From the NCBI GenBank assembly GCA_019414265.1, contig DXMJ01000008.1:9859-73858 (forward strand): a stretch of 64,000 nucleotides of DNA, in the 5' to 3' direction. Under the pieces are notes generated by a model, which was not told the origin of the DNA, ran no database searches, and saw only the letters and a list, made by a program, of their open reading frames with translations. Both the position numbers and the translations under genes were made by a program. This document shows, one piece after another, positions 26,966 to 35,604 of the stretch. Within the stretch, counting starts at the first letter, position 1. Each line of letters begins with the position of its first letter. Source of the DNA: Collinsella sp. (GTDB lineage Bacteria; Actinomycetota; Coriobacteriia; Coriobacteriales; Coriobacteriaceae).

Positions 26966-27189
26966 CCGTGTGCAAAAAGTGGTAAATATGAGTACGGGCA
27001 CTAACTTCGTAACATATAAATTAGTTGTTTTTAGACGAGTTGGGCCACATATGTCCAGTTTTGTAGTTGGCAAATTGGCTTAACTGGACTATCGATCGTC
27101 TTTCTAATGCCGGATTTGCCTTTTATGACTTCGAAAACGCTGCTACTAAAAAGGTAGCAGTACTCATATTTGGCATTTTTTGCACACGG
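26966..27189. mobile_element. MITE-like element with 30-bp terminal inverted repeats
   Basis: The 30-bp ends (26966-26995 and 27160-27189) are inverted copies matching at 27 of 30 positions, starting CCGTGTGCAAAAA and ending AAATATGAGTAC. The 164-base interior is AT-rich and non-coding. It holds a GTCCAGTT/AACTGGAC inverted pair and CTGCTAC/GTAGCAG. There is no transposase. The remaining gap to the tRNA (27190-27361) has TTCGC-rich sequence and a stray T-arm-like GGGTTCGAATCCC, but no full RNA gene. Confidence 0.65.
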
Positions 27190-27361
27190 GTATTCGCCAG
27201 GGGTCCATTTTGCCGCCCGCGCTTCACTTCGCTACTTCGCTCCTCGCGTGCTGCGCTGGAAAACGCTTCGCGTTTCCTCAGCTCCGCACCCTTGCGGGTT
27301 CGAATCCCATGCGATGGGCCCAAAAACGAAAGGCCCCATAGCTGGGAGCCTATCAAATCAG

Positions 27362-27437
27362 TGGTGGGCGATGAGGGATTCGAACCCCCAGCCTTGTGCG
27401 TGTAAAGCACCTGCGCTAACCGTTGCGCCAATCGCCC
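27362..27437 (-). tRNA. tRNA-Val (TAC)
   Basis: On the minus strand the cloverleaf runs GGGCGAT...ATCGCCCA-CCA. The anticodon loop TTTACAC gives anticodon TAC (valine, GTA). The T-arm is GGGGGTTCGAATCCCTC. The CCA is encoded. Confidence 0.95.
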
Positions 27438-27494
27438 GCAGGGATTGAGTATAGCGGAAACCCTGCGTGGTTCACCGCTAATTCATAACGAAAA

Positions 27495-29363
27495 CTAAGC
27501 GGCGACTTTAGCGCCCTTGTCCTCGTCGATAAAGAAGCGCTTGTACCAAATGAGGAACGTCAGCGTGGTATAGATCTTGCGCTGGTTGAGCGCGCGACCC
27601 TTAAAGTGATCGTCGAGCAGTTTCATGAGCGCATCGGTGTCAAAGAAATCAGCAGCCCACGGCGCGGTGAAGTATTCCTTTACGTAGTCGTAATACTTTT
27701 GCTCGCGCAGCCAGAACTTGACCGGTACGGGGAAGCCCACCTTCTTGCGCGTTGCCCACTCGTCGGGCAGCGTGCGGTTGGCAGCGTGACGCAGAACGAG
27801 CTTGCAGCCTTCTTCGTTAACACGGTAGTTGGCGGGAATGTGCTCTGCAAACTCCATGACCTTCTTGTCCAGGAACGGGACGCGAAGCTCCAGAGAATGC
27901 GCCATGCACATTTTGTCGGCCTTGAGCAGAATGTCGCCCGGCAGCCACATGTTCATATCCAGATACTGTTTCTTGGAAAGCTCGCAGCAGTTGGGAACCT
28001 GCTTGTAGTACTCGGCGCACATCTCGGCGGCGTTCTTGCCGGTGTCATAAGCGGGCTTGAGCACCTCGTCGACCTCGGAGGGATCGAACACCTTTGCCTG
28101 ACCCACATACCAGCGCTCGGGAACCTCGGCGCATTTCGTCAGGAAGTTGTGGCCCTTAAAGTAGGGGAGATGCTGAACGAGTGAGCCCAGGGCGCGACGT
28201 ACGCCGAGCGGCACGCGCTTCTTAAAGGTGCGCATCTCGGGGGTGTCCTCGTACCACTCATAGCCGGCAAACAGTTCGTCGGCACCCTCGCCCGAAAGGA
28301 CGACGGTGACCTCCTTGGAAGCCATCTGCGCCAGATAGTACAGCGGCACGCTGGACAGGTTCGATTGCGGCTCGTCCATGTGGTACTGGATATCGGGCAG
28401 TGCATCAAAGAACTCGTCGGCGGTAATCATCTTGCGCACGTTCTTGATGCCCAGCTTGTCGGAAAGCTCGGCGGCGTAGTTGGTCTCGTTGAAGTTCTTG
28501 TAATCGAAGCCGACAGAATACGTGGTGTCGGGCATGAGACAGGCGGCAATGTAGCTGGAGTCCACACCGCCAGAAAGGAACGAGCCCACCTTAACATCGG
28601 CGATTCGGTGCGCAGCGACGCTTTCGTGCACGACCTTGTCGCACTCGTCCACGTACTCCTCGAAGGTCTTGGAGTTGTCGTCGGTGAAGTCGCAGCTCCA
28701 GTAACGCTTGATGTCCATGGTGTTGGTCGTCAGGTCATACGTAAAGCAATGCGCCGGGGCAAGCTTGAACACGCCCTTAAAGAAGGTCTCCTCCGTGGCG
28801 GGGAATTGCAGCGTCAGGTAGGGGCGCAGCGCGTCGTGGTTGACAGCCTTCTCAAACTTGGGATGGTCCAGGAAGCTCTTGATCTCGGAGCCAAACAGCA
28901 GCGAGCCATCGGATGCCTGGTAGTAATAGAACGGCTTGATACCAAAGATGTCACGAGCACCAAAGAGTTTGTTCTTGTTCTGGTCGTGAATTACGAACGC
29001 GTACATGCCGCGCAGACGGTTGACCAGGTCCTCGCCCCACTCCTCGTAACCGTGTACCAGGACTTCGGTATCAGCGTTGCAGTGGAAGGCGTAGCCGGCC
29101 GCCTCCAGCTCGGCGCGAAGCTCCTGGAAGTTGTAGATCTCTCCGTTGAAGACAATCGTGACCTTGCCGTCGTCGCTCGACATGGGCTGGGCTCCAGCTT
29201 CGGATAGATCGAGAATCGAAAGACGACGAAAACCAAGGGCAACGTTGTCGACGATATGCTGGCCGCCCATATCGGGACCACGGTGGATGATGCGATTCAT
29301 CATGGCCGTGAGAACCAGCTCACTCTGTTCATCTGTACCGGTAAAACCGACAAAACCGCACAT
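27495..29363 (-). CDS. asnB: asparagine synthase (glutamine-hydrolysing)
   Basis: A 622-residue AsnB. After Met removal Cys2 of MCGFVGFTG is the glutaminase nucleophile. GFRRLSILDLSEAGAQPM and NGEIYNF belong to the N-terminal amidotransferase domain. The synthetase domain has the ATP-binding SGGVDSSYIAA near residue 260. GEGADELFAGYEWY and LRVPFLDKKVMEFA follow. It makes asparagine, or amidates a related carboxylate, at the cost of ATP. The start at 29363 has AAAGGA upstream. An isolated minus-strand gene with a hairpin-rich leader (29364-29640) that includes a terminator. Confidence 0.94.
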   Translation of the reverse strand: MCGFVGFTGTDEQSELVLTAMMNRIIHRGPDMGGQHIVDNVALGFRRLSILDLSEAGAQPMSSDDGKVTIVFNGEIYNFQELRAELEAAGYAFHCNADTEVLVHGYEEWGEDLVNRLRGMYAFVIHDQNKNKLFGARDIFGIKPFYYYQASDGSLLFGSEIKSFLDHPKFEKAVNHDALRPYLTLQFPATEETFFKGVFKLAPAHCFTYDLTTNTMDIKRYWSCDFTDDNSKTFEEYVDECDKVVHESVAAHRIADVKVGSFLSGGVDSSYIAACLMPDTTYSVGFDYKNFNETNYAAELSDKLGIKNVRKMITADEFFDALPDIQYHMDEPQSNLSSVPLYYLAQMASKEVTVVLSGEGADELFAGYEWYEDTPEMRTFKKRVPLGVRRALGSLVQHLPYFKGHNFLTKCAEVPERWYVGQAKVFDPSEVDEVLKPAYDTGKNAAEMCAEYYKQVPNCCELSKKQYLDMNMWLPGDILLKADKMCMAHSLELRVPFLDKKVMEFAEHIPANYRVNEEGCKLVLRHAANRTLPDEWATRKKVGFPVPVKFWLREQKYYDYVKEYFTAPWAADFFDTDALMKLLDDHFKGRALNQRKIYTTLTFLIWYKRFFIDEDKGAKVAA

Positions 29364-29488
29364 GCAAGATCCTTTCTGCTGACGGCTCAGGTGTACTGCC
29401 GCAAGGATTGCGGCAGCTGATGTCAAATAATCTTTACTATCATGCCAATCTTTTGTTTCGTGATAGGGCATAAGCGCCGAGCGAACCG

Positions 29489-29533
29489 AAAAAACCACGT
29501 CCCGATCTTCAGGCGAAGCGGCGGGACGTGGTT
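29489..29533 (-). terminator. terminator hairpin in the asnB leader
   Basis: Read on the minus strand, AACCACGTCCCG pairs with CGGGACGTGGTT (12 bp) and is followed by a T-run (AAAAAA at 29489-29494 on +). No minus-strand gene ends here, so it probably attenuates asnB or ends a short RNA. A second 9-bp hairpin lies at 29396-29416 near the asnB ribosome site. Confidence 0.6.
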
Positions 29534-29762
29534 GCGAACGCTATGTTAAAGAACAGCACCCAGATTTCCTTGTTTTTACACGGGGTGAACACCGTTGCCA
29601 TTTATTAGACCACGGCACAGTCCATGCAATTTTTTAGAAGGCTGTGATGCGCGCAAGGTCAGGTGGCATATTAGGATGGTTGATAATACAGAATGTTTCA
29701 TCGTTTCTGCCGCGGGACGCCTTCTGCCCTTTAAGGCTGAATTTAGCGAGAGAGGTCTTTGT

Positions 29763-31280
29763 ATGTCGAGTCCGACACAAGAGAAGCTAACTCTGATGCG
29801 CTATATAGAGTTGCTCGAGGAAGATGACCTTGTTGTTTCCAGACCGAGCGCTTCGTGCGACCAGCGCATTGAGTTTGCGACTGATGACTCGCGCCAGGTG
29901 CGTCCGGGCACGTTGTTTGTCTGCAAAGGCCGTGCGTTTAAGCGCGAGTACCTGCTTTCGGCAATCGCCGATGGCGCCGTGGCCTACGTTTCCGAGGTCG
30001 ATTACGATGTTGATCTTCCCGCGGTGATTGTGAGCGATATTCGTCGCACGCTCGCCGTGGTGGCAGATGCCTTTTATGGGCACCCGTCGGGTAAGGTGAA
30101 GGTCTGCGCCTTTACAGGCACCAAGGGCAAGTCGACCTGCAGCTTTTATCTGCGCGGCATCCTCGCCAACGAGGCCAAGCTTACGGGCTGTCATCGACCC
30201 GCTCTTAATACGGGCATTGAGTTCGACGACGGCATCGAGACGGGCCCTTCCAAGCTGACGACCCCCGAATCCTTCCTGCTGCAGTCTCGCATCGCGCATG
30301 CTGCGGAGGCGGGTGCCCCGTGGCTGGTTATGGAGGCATCGAGTCAGGGCCTCAAATACGAGCGTACGGGCAAGATTGACTTTGAAGTCGGCGCCTTTAC
30401 CAATATCGGCGAGGATCACATTTCGCCGATTGAGCATCCGACGCTCGAGGATTACTTTGCCAGCAAGCTCAAAATCTTCTTGCAGAGCCGTTTTGCCGTG
30501 GTCAATCTCGATATGGATAAGGTCGATCGCGTGCTCGAGGCGGCATCTCGTTGCGAACGTACGGTGACGTTCTCCCTGACCGACGAGCGTGCCGACGTGC
30601 TTGCGCTGGCGATTCGCAATGGCGACTGCGGCGTGGTGGCAACGGTGCGCACGCCCCGTTTTACGCGTGACATTGTGATTCCCACGCCGGTTAAGTTCAA
30701 TGTGTCCAACGCGCTTGCCGCTATTGCCTGCGCCGAGGCCCTGGGCATTTCCGAAGAGGGTATCGTCCATGGCTTTGAGGGCGTCTTCGTTCCCGGTCGT
30801 ATGGAGCTCTATCCGTCCGTATCGGGCAAAATCCTGGGCATCGTCGATTTTGCACATAACGGCATGAGCCTCGAGACACTCCTGCGCGACTTGCGCGAGA
30901 ACTATCCCGAGCGCGAGCTGGCGGTTGTATTTGGCGCTACGGGCGGTAAGGGTGTCGATCGACGCACCACGATGGGCATCGCCGCTGGCAAGTATGCCGA
31001 CCGAATCGTGATTACCGAGGATGACCCCGGCCCCGAGGATGTCGAGGACATCTGCGCCGAGATCGCGCGCAACGTTCAAGCGCAGGGAAATGATAACTGG
31101 CAAATCGTGACTGATCGCGTTGCCGCTATCGAGACTGCCGTGCGCGAAACTGTCCGTCCTGCCGTGGTCATCGTGACCGGTAAGGGCGAGGAAGAGTGTA
31201 TGCTGCGCAAGAACGGACCCGAGCCTTGTGAGCGCGACGGTTCGATTCTCAAGCGCACCCTTGCGGCGTACGACGCCTAG
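29763..31280 (+). CDS. murE: UDP-MurNAc-peptide ligase MurE (probably not mDAP type)
   Basis: A 505-residue Mur ligase adding the third residue of the peptidoglycan stem peptide. The ATP loop is FTGTKGKST near residue 118. NIGEDHISPIEH and the C-terminal FGATGGKGVDRR are typical. The specificity loop reads DDPGPED, whereas mDAP-adding enzymes have DNPR. Loss of the arginine suggests a lysine- or ornithine-type stem peptide. The ATG at 29763 follows GAGAGG; a longer in-frame start at 29595 seems unlikely. It is followed by a HAD phosphatase and murI, giving a small cell-wall group outside a dcw cluster. Confidence 0.88.
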   Translation: MSSPTQEKLTLMRYIELLEEDDLVVSRPSASCDQRIEFATDDSRQVRPGTLFVCKGRAFKREYLLSAIADGAVAYVSEVDYDVDLPAVIVSDIRRTLAVVADAFYGHPSGKVKVCAFTGTKGKSTCSFYLRGILANEAKLTGCHRPALNTGIEFDDGIETGPSKLTTPESFLLQSRIAHAAEAGAPWLVMEASSQGLKYERTGKIDFEVGAFTNIGEDHISPIEHPTLEDYFASKLKIFLQSRFAVVNLDMDKVDRVLEAASRCERTVTFSLTDERADVLALAIRNGDCGVVATVRTPRFTRDIVIPTPVKFNVSNALAAIACAEALGISEEGIVHGFEGVFVPGRMELYPSVSGKILGIVDFAHNGMSLETLLRDLRENYPERELAVVFGATGGKGVDRRTTMGIAAGKYADRIVITEDDPGPEDVEDICAEIARNVQAQGNDNWQIVTDRVAAIETAVRETVRPAVVIVTGKGEEECMLRKNGPEPCERDGSILKRTLAAYDA

Positions 31281-31310
31281 ACCAGCCCCTTCTATGTAAA
31301 CGGAGTGACC

Positions 31311-32222
31311 ATGTCCCACAACATCCTGCCGACCGTTGCCGAGCTTTCGGGCGAGGTGCGCGAGCGCCTTGCCAAGGTCAAGTATGTCTTTACCGATCTG
31401 GACGCCACGATGCTCGCCCCCGGCTCGTGTGTACTGCGCGATAACGACGGCAATCCCTCGACCAAGCTCGTCGAGGCGGTTGTCGCGCTCGCTCGTGCCG
31501 GCATCCAGGTGGTCCCCACCTCGGGTCGCAATCGCACCATGATCCATGAGGACGCCCGCGTGCTCGGCCTCAACTCCTACATCGGCGAGATGGGCGGCCT
31601 GGTCATGTACGACCTCAAGGCCAACGACTGGGAGTACCTGACGGGCGACATGCCCTACGACCCCGCCTGCGGTCTCACGCCGCACCAGATGATCGAGCAG
31701 ACCGGCGTGTGCGAGAAGATCCTTGCCCGCTGGCCGCACAAGATCGAATACCACAACGACATGTCGACCGGCTACAAGTACCGTGAGGTCACCGTCGGCA
31801 TGCGCGGCGATGTGCCCGACGATGAGGTCCAGGCCATCCTGGACGAGGCCGGCTGCGGTCTGGTCTGGGCTTGCAACGGCCATCTGACTCACCTGTCCAA
31901 GCCGACGACGCTCGAGCTTAATCGCGTCGAGGACGGCCGCGCCTTCAACATCAATCCGGCGGGTCTCAACAAAGGCGTTGCCATTGCGCGCTTCTGCGAG
32001 CACCTGGGGATCGAGCGCGAGGAGACGCTTGCGCTCGGCGACTCCGAGTCCGACTTCTACATGGCCGACCATGTTGGCATGTTCTGCCTGGTCGAGAACG
32101 GTCTGACGAGCGCCGGTGCCCCGGAGTTCTTGGACGCCTGCGACAATGCCTATGTAACGCGCGGCAAGATTGTCGATGGTTGGGCGGCAACGGCCGAGCT
32201 GTTGGTCGCGGCCCGTTCGTAG
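31311..32222 (+). CDS. Cof-type HAD-IIB phosphatase
   Basis: A 303-residue HAD hydrolase. The nucleophile motif is VFTDLDATML near residue 28. Motif II lies in VVPTSGRNR, and motif IV is ALGDSESDFYM near residue 246. A Cof-type cap lies between. It probably dephosphorylates a sugar phosphate or nucleotide; no substrate can be named. ATG 31311 is preferred, with CGGAG 7 bases before; a GTG at 31305 is also in frame. Location between murE and murI may be incidental. Confidence 0.85.
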   Translation: MSHNILPTVAELSGEVRERLAKVKYVFTDLDATMLAPGSCVLRDNDGNPSTKLVEAVVALARAGIQVVPTSGRNRTMIHEDARVLGLNSYIGEMGGLVMYDLKANDWEYLTGDMPYDPACGLTPHQMIEQTGVCEKILARWPHKIEYHNDMSTGYKYREVTVGMRGDVPDDEVQAILDEAGCGLVWACNGHLTHLSKPTTLELNRVEDGRAFNINPAGLNKGVAIARFCEHLGIEREETLALGDSESDFYMADHVGMFCLVENGLTSAGAPEFLDACDNAYVTRGKIVDGWAATAELLVAARS

Positions 32223-32273
32223 CGCGACGCATCACGCATGGTCGCATTTTTCGAGAGAGAATCTGGTGAGGTA

Positions 32274-33158
32274 ATGTCCGATATCGATAATCTGGCCGGG
32301 GACACGCGTCCGATCGGCGTGTTCGACTCGGGCCTGGGCGGCTTAACGGTCGCGCGCGCGATCGCAACGGCGCTTCCGCACGAGTCCGTCTACTATTTCG
32401 GTGACACAAAGCGCTGCCCTTATGGCACCCGCACCGAGGACGAGGTTCGCTCGTTTGCGCTGCAGGCGGGCCGCTGGCTATCGAGGCACGACGTTAAGAT
32501 CATGGTCATCGCCTGTAACACGGCGACCGCCGCGGCCTTGCGTCTGGCTCAGCAAGTGCTCGACGTTCCCGTGATCGGCGTGATCGCCCCGGGCGCACGC
32601 GCCGCCATCAACAGCACGCGTACGCGCCGCGTGGGCGTGCTCGCCACCAACCTCACCATTCGCTCGGGCGCCTACACGCGCGCCATCCAGGATTTGGATG
32701 CTGGTGTCGATGTGTATGGCTGTCCGGCCTCGAGCTTTGTCGAGGTCGTCGAGCACGAGCTCGCCTCGGGCGCGCACCTGCAGGAGCAGTGGCTCGAGAA
32801 CGAGGATATTTTTGATACGCCAGCCGTTCGCGCGCTGGTCGGCGCCACAGTCGAGCCGCTGCACGATCGCGGCATCGATACCGTGGTGCTCGGCTGTACG
32901 CACTTCCCGCTGCTGGTGGGTCCCATCCGCCATGCGCTGGGACCCGGGGTGCGCGTGGTGAGCTCCGCCGAGGAGACCACCCGCGAGCTGACCGATATCC
33001 TCACGCGCCGTGAGCAGCTGGCGGGCGATACCGCCGAGCCACAGCATCGCTTTGCCACCACGTCTGACAACATTGCCGAGTTTGCGGTGGCGGGTAGCTT
33101 TATCTTTGGCCAGCCGCTTAAAAGCATTGAGCATGTCGATATCGACGAACTCGGTTAG
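32274..33158 (+). CDS. murI: glutamate racemase
   Basis: A 294-residue racemase making D-glutamate for peptidoglycan. It has both catalytic cysteines: VIACNTATAA near residue 78 and VLGCTHFPLL near residue 206. The substrate loop GVFDSGLGGLTV lies near the N-terminus and YYFGDTKRCPYG follows. The start at 32274 follows GGTGAGGTA; a frame open back to 32238 lacks a site. It fits with murE upstream. rph follows after 53 bases and may be cotranscribed. Confidence 0.96.
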   Translation: MSDIDNLAGDTRPIGVFDSGLGGLTVARAIATALPHESVYYFGDTKRCPYGTRTEDEVRSFALQAGRWLSRHDVKIMVIACNTATAAALRLAQQVLDVPVIGVIAPGARAAINSTRTRRVGVLATNLTIRSGAYTRAIQDLDAGVDVYGCPASSFVEVVEHELASGAHLQEQWLENEDIFDTPAVRALVGATVEPLHDRGIDTVVLGCTHFPLLVGPIRHALGPGVRVVSSAEETTRELTDILTRREQLAGDTAEPQHRFATTSDNIAEFAVAGSFIFGQPLKSIEHVDIDELG

Positions 33159-33211
33159 GCTCGCAATGTCGCCGGAGGCTTCGCCACATCTTTTGCCGAA
33201 AGGATAGTTCC

Positions 33212-33937
33212 ATGGAATACATGCAGGTCAACCGCGCCAACGGCCGCGCCGCAAACGAGCTGCGCCCCGTTAAGCTCACCCGCGGCGTCATGAAGTACGC
33301 CCACGGCTCGTGCCTGGCGGAGTTCGGCGACACGCGCGTACTGTGCGCCGCCACCATCGAGGAGGGTGTGCCGGGTTGGCGCAAGGGCGCCAAGGCCGGC
33401 TGGGTAACGGCGGAATATGCGATGCTGCCGGCCTCGACCGGTAAACGCTGCAAGCGCGAGCATGCCAACCGCAAGGGCCGCTCCATGGAGATCGAGCGGC
33501 TTATCGGCCGCAGCCTGCGTACCGTCGTCAACATGAAGGCGCTCGGCGAGTACACCGTTACCGTCGACTGCGATGTGATCCAGGCCGATGGCGGCACGCG
33601 TACGGCGAGCATTACCGGTGCCTGGTTGGCGCTGCACGACGCCCTTGCCATGTGGGTCGAGGCGGGAAAACTCGAGCGCATCCCGCTCACGGGCCAGGTT
33701 GCCGCCATTTCCATGGGCGTCGTCGACGGCAACACCCTGCTCGACTTGGATTATTCCGAGGACAGCCACGCCGAGGTCGACATGAACCTCGTCGCCACCG
33801 ATTCCGGTGAGATGATCGAACTCCAGGGTACCGGCGAGCAGGCGCCCTTCGATCGCAAGCGTCTCAACGCCCTACTCGACCTGGGTGACAAGGGTATCGC
33901 CGAGCTCATCGAGCTTCAGCGCCAAGCCCTCGCCTAA
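33212..33937 (+). CDS. rph: ribonuclease PH
   Basis: A 241-residue phosphorolytic 3'-exoribonuclease that trims tRNA precursors. Family landmarks: RGVMKYAHGSCLAEFGDTRVLCAA (abridged; residues about 27-50), TVDCDVIQADGGTRTASITG, and SMGVVDGNTLLDLDYSEDS with the catalytic acidic residues. The start ATG is behind GAAAGGATAG. Its TAA stop shares two bases with a 53-nt hairpin repeat. The chain murI-rph-rdgB-dtd is a common actinobacterial-style grouping. Confidence 0.96.
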   Translation: MEYMQVNRANGRAANELRPVKLTRGVMKYAHGSCLAEFGDTRVLCAATIEEGVPGWRKGAKAGWVTAEYAMLPASTGKRCKREHANRKGRSMEIERLIGRSLRTVVNMKALGEYTVTVDCDVIQADGGTRTASITGAWLALHDALAMWVEAGKLERIPLTGQVAAISMGVVDGNTLLDLDYSEDSHAEVDMNLVATDSGEMIELQGTGEQAPFDRKRLNALLDLGDKGIAELIELQRQALA

Positions 33938-33988
33938 CCTGCCAAAAAGGGACAGGTTTATTTTGGCAGGTTTTATCTGGGAAAACGT
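33936..33988 (+). repeat. 53-nt hairpin repeat unit, copy 3
   Basis: Near-identical to 7042-7094 and to 2150-2203 reversed: the AACCTGCCAAAA stem, AGGGACAGGTTTA loop and a tail ending in ACGT. It begins inside the rph stop codon. Confidence 0.78.
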
Positions 33989-34083
33989 CGAAGTATAAGA
34001 CTGCCGTTGATTGAGACGGGAGAGAGGCCGAAGTCCTCGTCGTCCTCAACTCGGCATTGCTATAGAGACAAAGGAGGCCAGCT

Positions 34084-34725
34084 ATGGCACTTGAGAAGAT
34101 TGACATCGACACTCTCGACCCGGCGGCGACCATCGTCGTGGCAACCGGCAACGCCCATAAGCTCACCGAGATCGAGGCCATTTTGGGCAAGGTCATGCCC
34201 GAGGTGCGCTTTGTGGCGCTCGGTCAGCTGGGCGATTTTGAGGACCCCGAGGAAAACGGCACGACGTTTTTGGAGAACGCCATCATCAAGGCGCAGGCTG
34301 CCGTTGAGGAGACGGGCCTTATGGCCATCGCCGACGATTCTGGCTTGGTCGTCGACGCGCTGGACGGCGAGCCGGGCGTGTATAGCGCGCGCTATGCGGG
34401 CGTGCATGGCGACGATGCCGCCAACAACGCCAAGCTTCTCGTTAACCTGGAAGGCGTGGCAGACGAGGATCGTACCGCGCGCTTTATGAGCGTCGTCGCG
34501 CTTATCGATACGGACGGCCTGGTCACCTATGGCGAGGGCGCCTGCGAGGGCGTTATCGCGCACGAGGGCCGCGGCGATCACGGCTTTGGCTACGACCCGC
34601 TGTTCCTGCCGGTCGATACGCCGGGCAAGACCATGGCCGAGCTCACGACGGACGAGAAGAACGCCATCAGCCATCGTTTCCATGCGCTCGAGCATCTGTC
34701 CGCTAAGCTGACGGGCGAGGAGTAG
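34084..34725 (+). CDS. rdgB: XTP/dITP diphosphatase (RdgB/HAM1)
   Basis: A 213-residue house-cleaning pyrophosphatase removing ITP, dITP and XTP. The signature begins VVATGNAHKLTEIEAIL near residue 20. AIADDSGLVVDALDGEPGVYSARYAG (abridged) holds the metal-binding aspartates. HGFGYDPLFLP and ISHRFHALEHL close the active site. An N-terminal extension of about 18 residues is present. The start ATG lies behind AAAGGAGGCC. dtd follows after 3 bases, so both are on one transcript. Confidence 0.95.
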   Translation: MALEKIDIDTLDPAATIVVATGNAHKLTEIEAILGKVMPEVRFVALGQLGDFEDPEENGTTFLENAIIKAQAAVEETGLMAIADDSGLVVDALDGEPGVYSARYAGVHGDDAANNAKLLVNLEGVADEDRTARFMSVVALIDTDGLVTYGEGACEGVIAHEGRGDHGFGYDPLFLPVDTPGKTMAELTTDEKNAISHRFHALEHLSAKLTGEE

Positions 34726-34728
34726 GCC

Positions 34729-35175
34729 GTGCGTGCGGTGGTACAGCGCGTGCTCAACGCCGGCGTGACAGTCGACGGCGAGTGCGTGGGCCGTATTGGA
34801 CGCGGCTACCTGGTGCTGCTGGGCGTGGGCCACGGCGACACACGCGCCGAAGCCGACAAGCTGTGGGGCAAGCTCCGCGGGCTGCGTATCAACGAGGATG
34901 AGAACGGCAAGACCAACTTGGCGCTGGCGGATGTCGACGGCGAGGTGCTCGTGGTGTCGCAGTTCACGCTGTTTGCCGACTGCCGCCACGGCCGCCGTCC
35001 GTCGTTTACGGACGCCGGCGCGCCCGATGTCGCTAACGAACTTTACGAGTACTTTCTGACACTCGTCGCTCAGGACGTTGAGCATGTGGCGCACGGTATC
35101 TTTGGCGCCGATATGAAGGTCGACCTGGTCAACGACGGTCCGTTCACCATCGTCCTCGACACCGATAGTCTGTAA
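34729..35175 (+). CDS. dtd: D-aminoacyl-tRNA deacylase
   Basis: A 148-residue Dtd that removes D-amino acids and glycine mischarged on tRNA. The two active-site motifs are [17 protein letters not shown] (around residue 78) and [11 protein letters not shown] near the C-terminus, the latter the NxGPxT family motif with Phe in place of Val. The start is GTG at 34729, three bases after the rdgB stop, using GAGGAG at the end of that gene. The stop is followed immediately by a 34-bp repeat. Confidence 0.95.
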   Translation: MRAVVQRVLNAGVTVDGECVGRIGRGYLVLLGVGHGDTRAEADKLWGKLRGLRINEDENGKTNLALADVDGEVLVVSQFTLFADCRHGRRPSFTDAGAPDVANELYEYFLTLVAQDVEHVAHGIFGADMKVDLVNDGPFTIVLDTDSL

Positions 35176-35208
35176 GTAGTCAATTTGGGACCGGGCTTTT
35201 TTAGCTGC
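35175..35208 (+). repeat. 34-bp intergenic repeat, copy 2 (possible terminator)
   Basis: Inverted match (32 of 34) to 725-758. It begins at the last base of the dtd stop codon and ends in GGGCTTTTTTAGCTGC. The CCGGGC plus T-run could end transcription though the stem is weak. Confidence 0.6.
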
Positions 35209-35278
35209 TTGCGTATGGCTGCAACAGGGTGCTATAGTATTAGAGTTTTGTCTATCTTAGGGGTATTATCCCCTTTTT
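35209..35278 (+). promoter_or_regulatory. veg promoter and leader hairpin
   Basis: -35 TTGCGT (35209-35214), 18-base spacer, extended -10 TGCTATAGT (TATAGT at 35233-35238). The leader then has a small hairpin AGGGG-TATTAT-CCCCT (35259-35274) followed by TTTT, resembling a weak terminator 28 bases before the veg start. Confidence 0.6.
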
Positions 35279-35305
35279 GAATTGCACCCTCTGGAGGCCC
35301 TATTC

Positions 35306-35602
35306 ATGGAAGAGATGGAAGTCAATCACGTCGACGACATCCACGAGAAGCTGACCGATATGGTGGGCGATCGCGTCAAGGTTAAGGCCAACATGGGCCG
35401 TACCCGCGTCATCGAGCGCATGGGCACCATCAAGAGCGTCCACCCCGCTGTCTTTATCGTTGAGGTTGACGAGCGTCGCGGCCGCAAATCGCGTCAGTCC
35501 TACCAGTACATCGATGTCCTTACCGGCCAGGTCGAACTGTTCGACCCCGAGAGCGGCGAACATATCTTTACCCCGCTCGGCAACCAGCTCGAGGAGCACT
35601 AA
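35306..35602 (+). CDS. veg: Veg-like protein
   Basis: A 98-residue basic/acidic protein matching the Veg family. It has an N-terminal helix, then GDRVKVKANMGRTRVIERMG, VHPAVFIVEVDE, and QSYQYIDVLTGQVELF. In Bacillus, Veg promotes biofilm matrix gene expression and is very highly expressed. The ATG at 35306 is preceded by GGAGG. A strong promoter and a leader hairpin lie upstream. The overall fold would be a small SH3-like barrel. ispE starts 2 bases after the stop, so an isoprenoid gene is coupled to veg, as it is in Bacillus. Confidence 0.88.
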   Translation: MEEMEVNHVDDIHEKLTDMVGDRVKVKANMGRTRVIERMGTIKSVHPAVFIVEVDERRGRKSRQSYQYIDVLTGQVELFDPESGEHIFTPLGNQLEEH

Positions 35603-35604
35603 CG

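Noticed and set aside
29364..29640. T-box or 6S RNA upstream of asnB
   Set aside because: No AGGGTGGNACCGCG T-box motif; no convincing 6S bubble could be drawn by eye.
29595..29762. N-terminal extension of MurE
   Set aside because: No family similarity or ribosome site; GAGAGG precedes the ATG at 29763.
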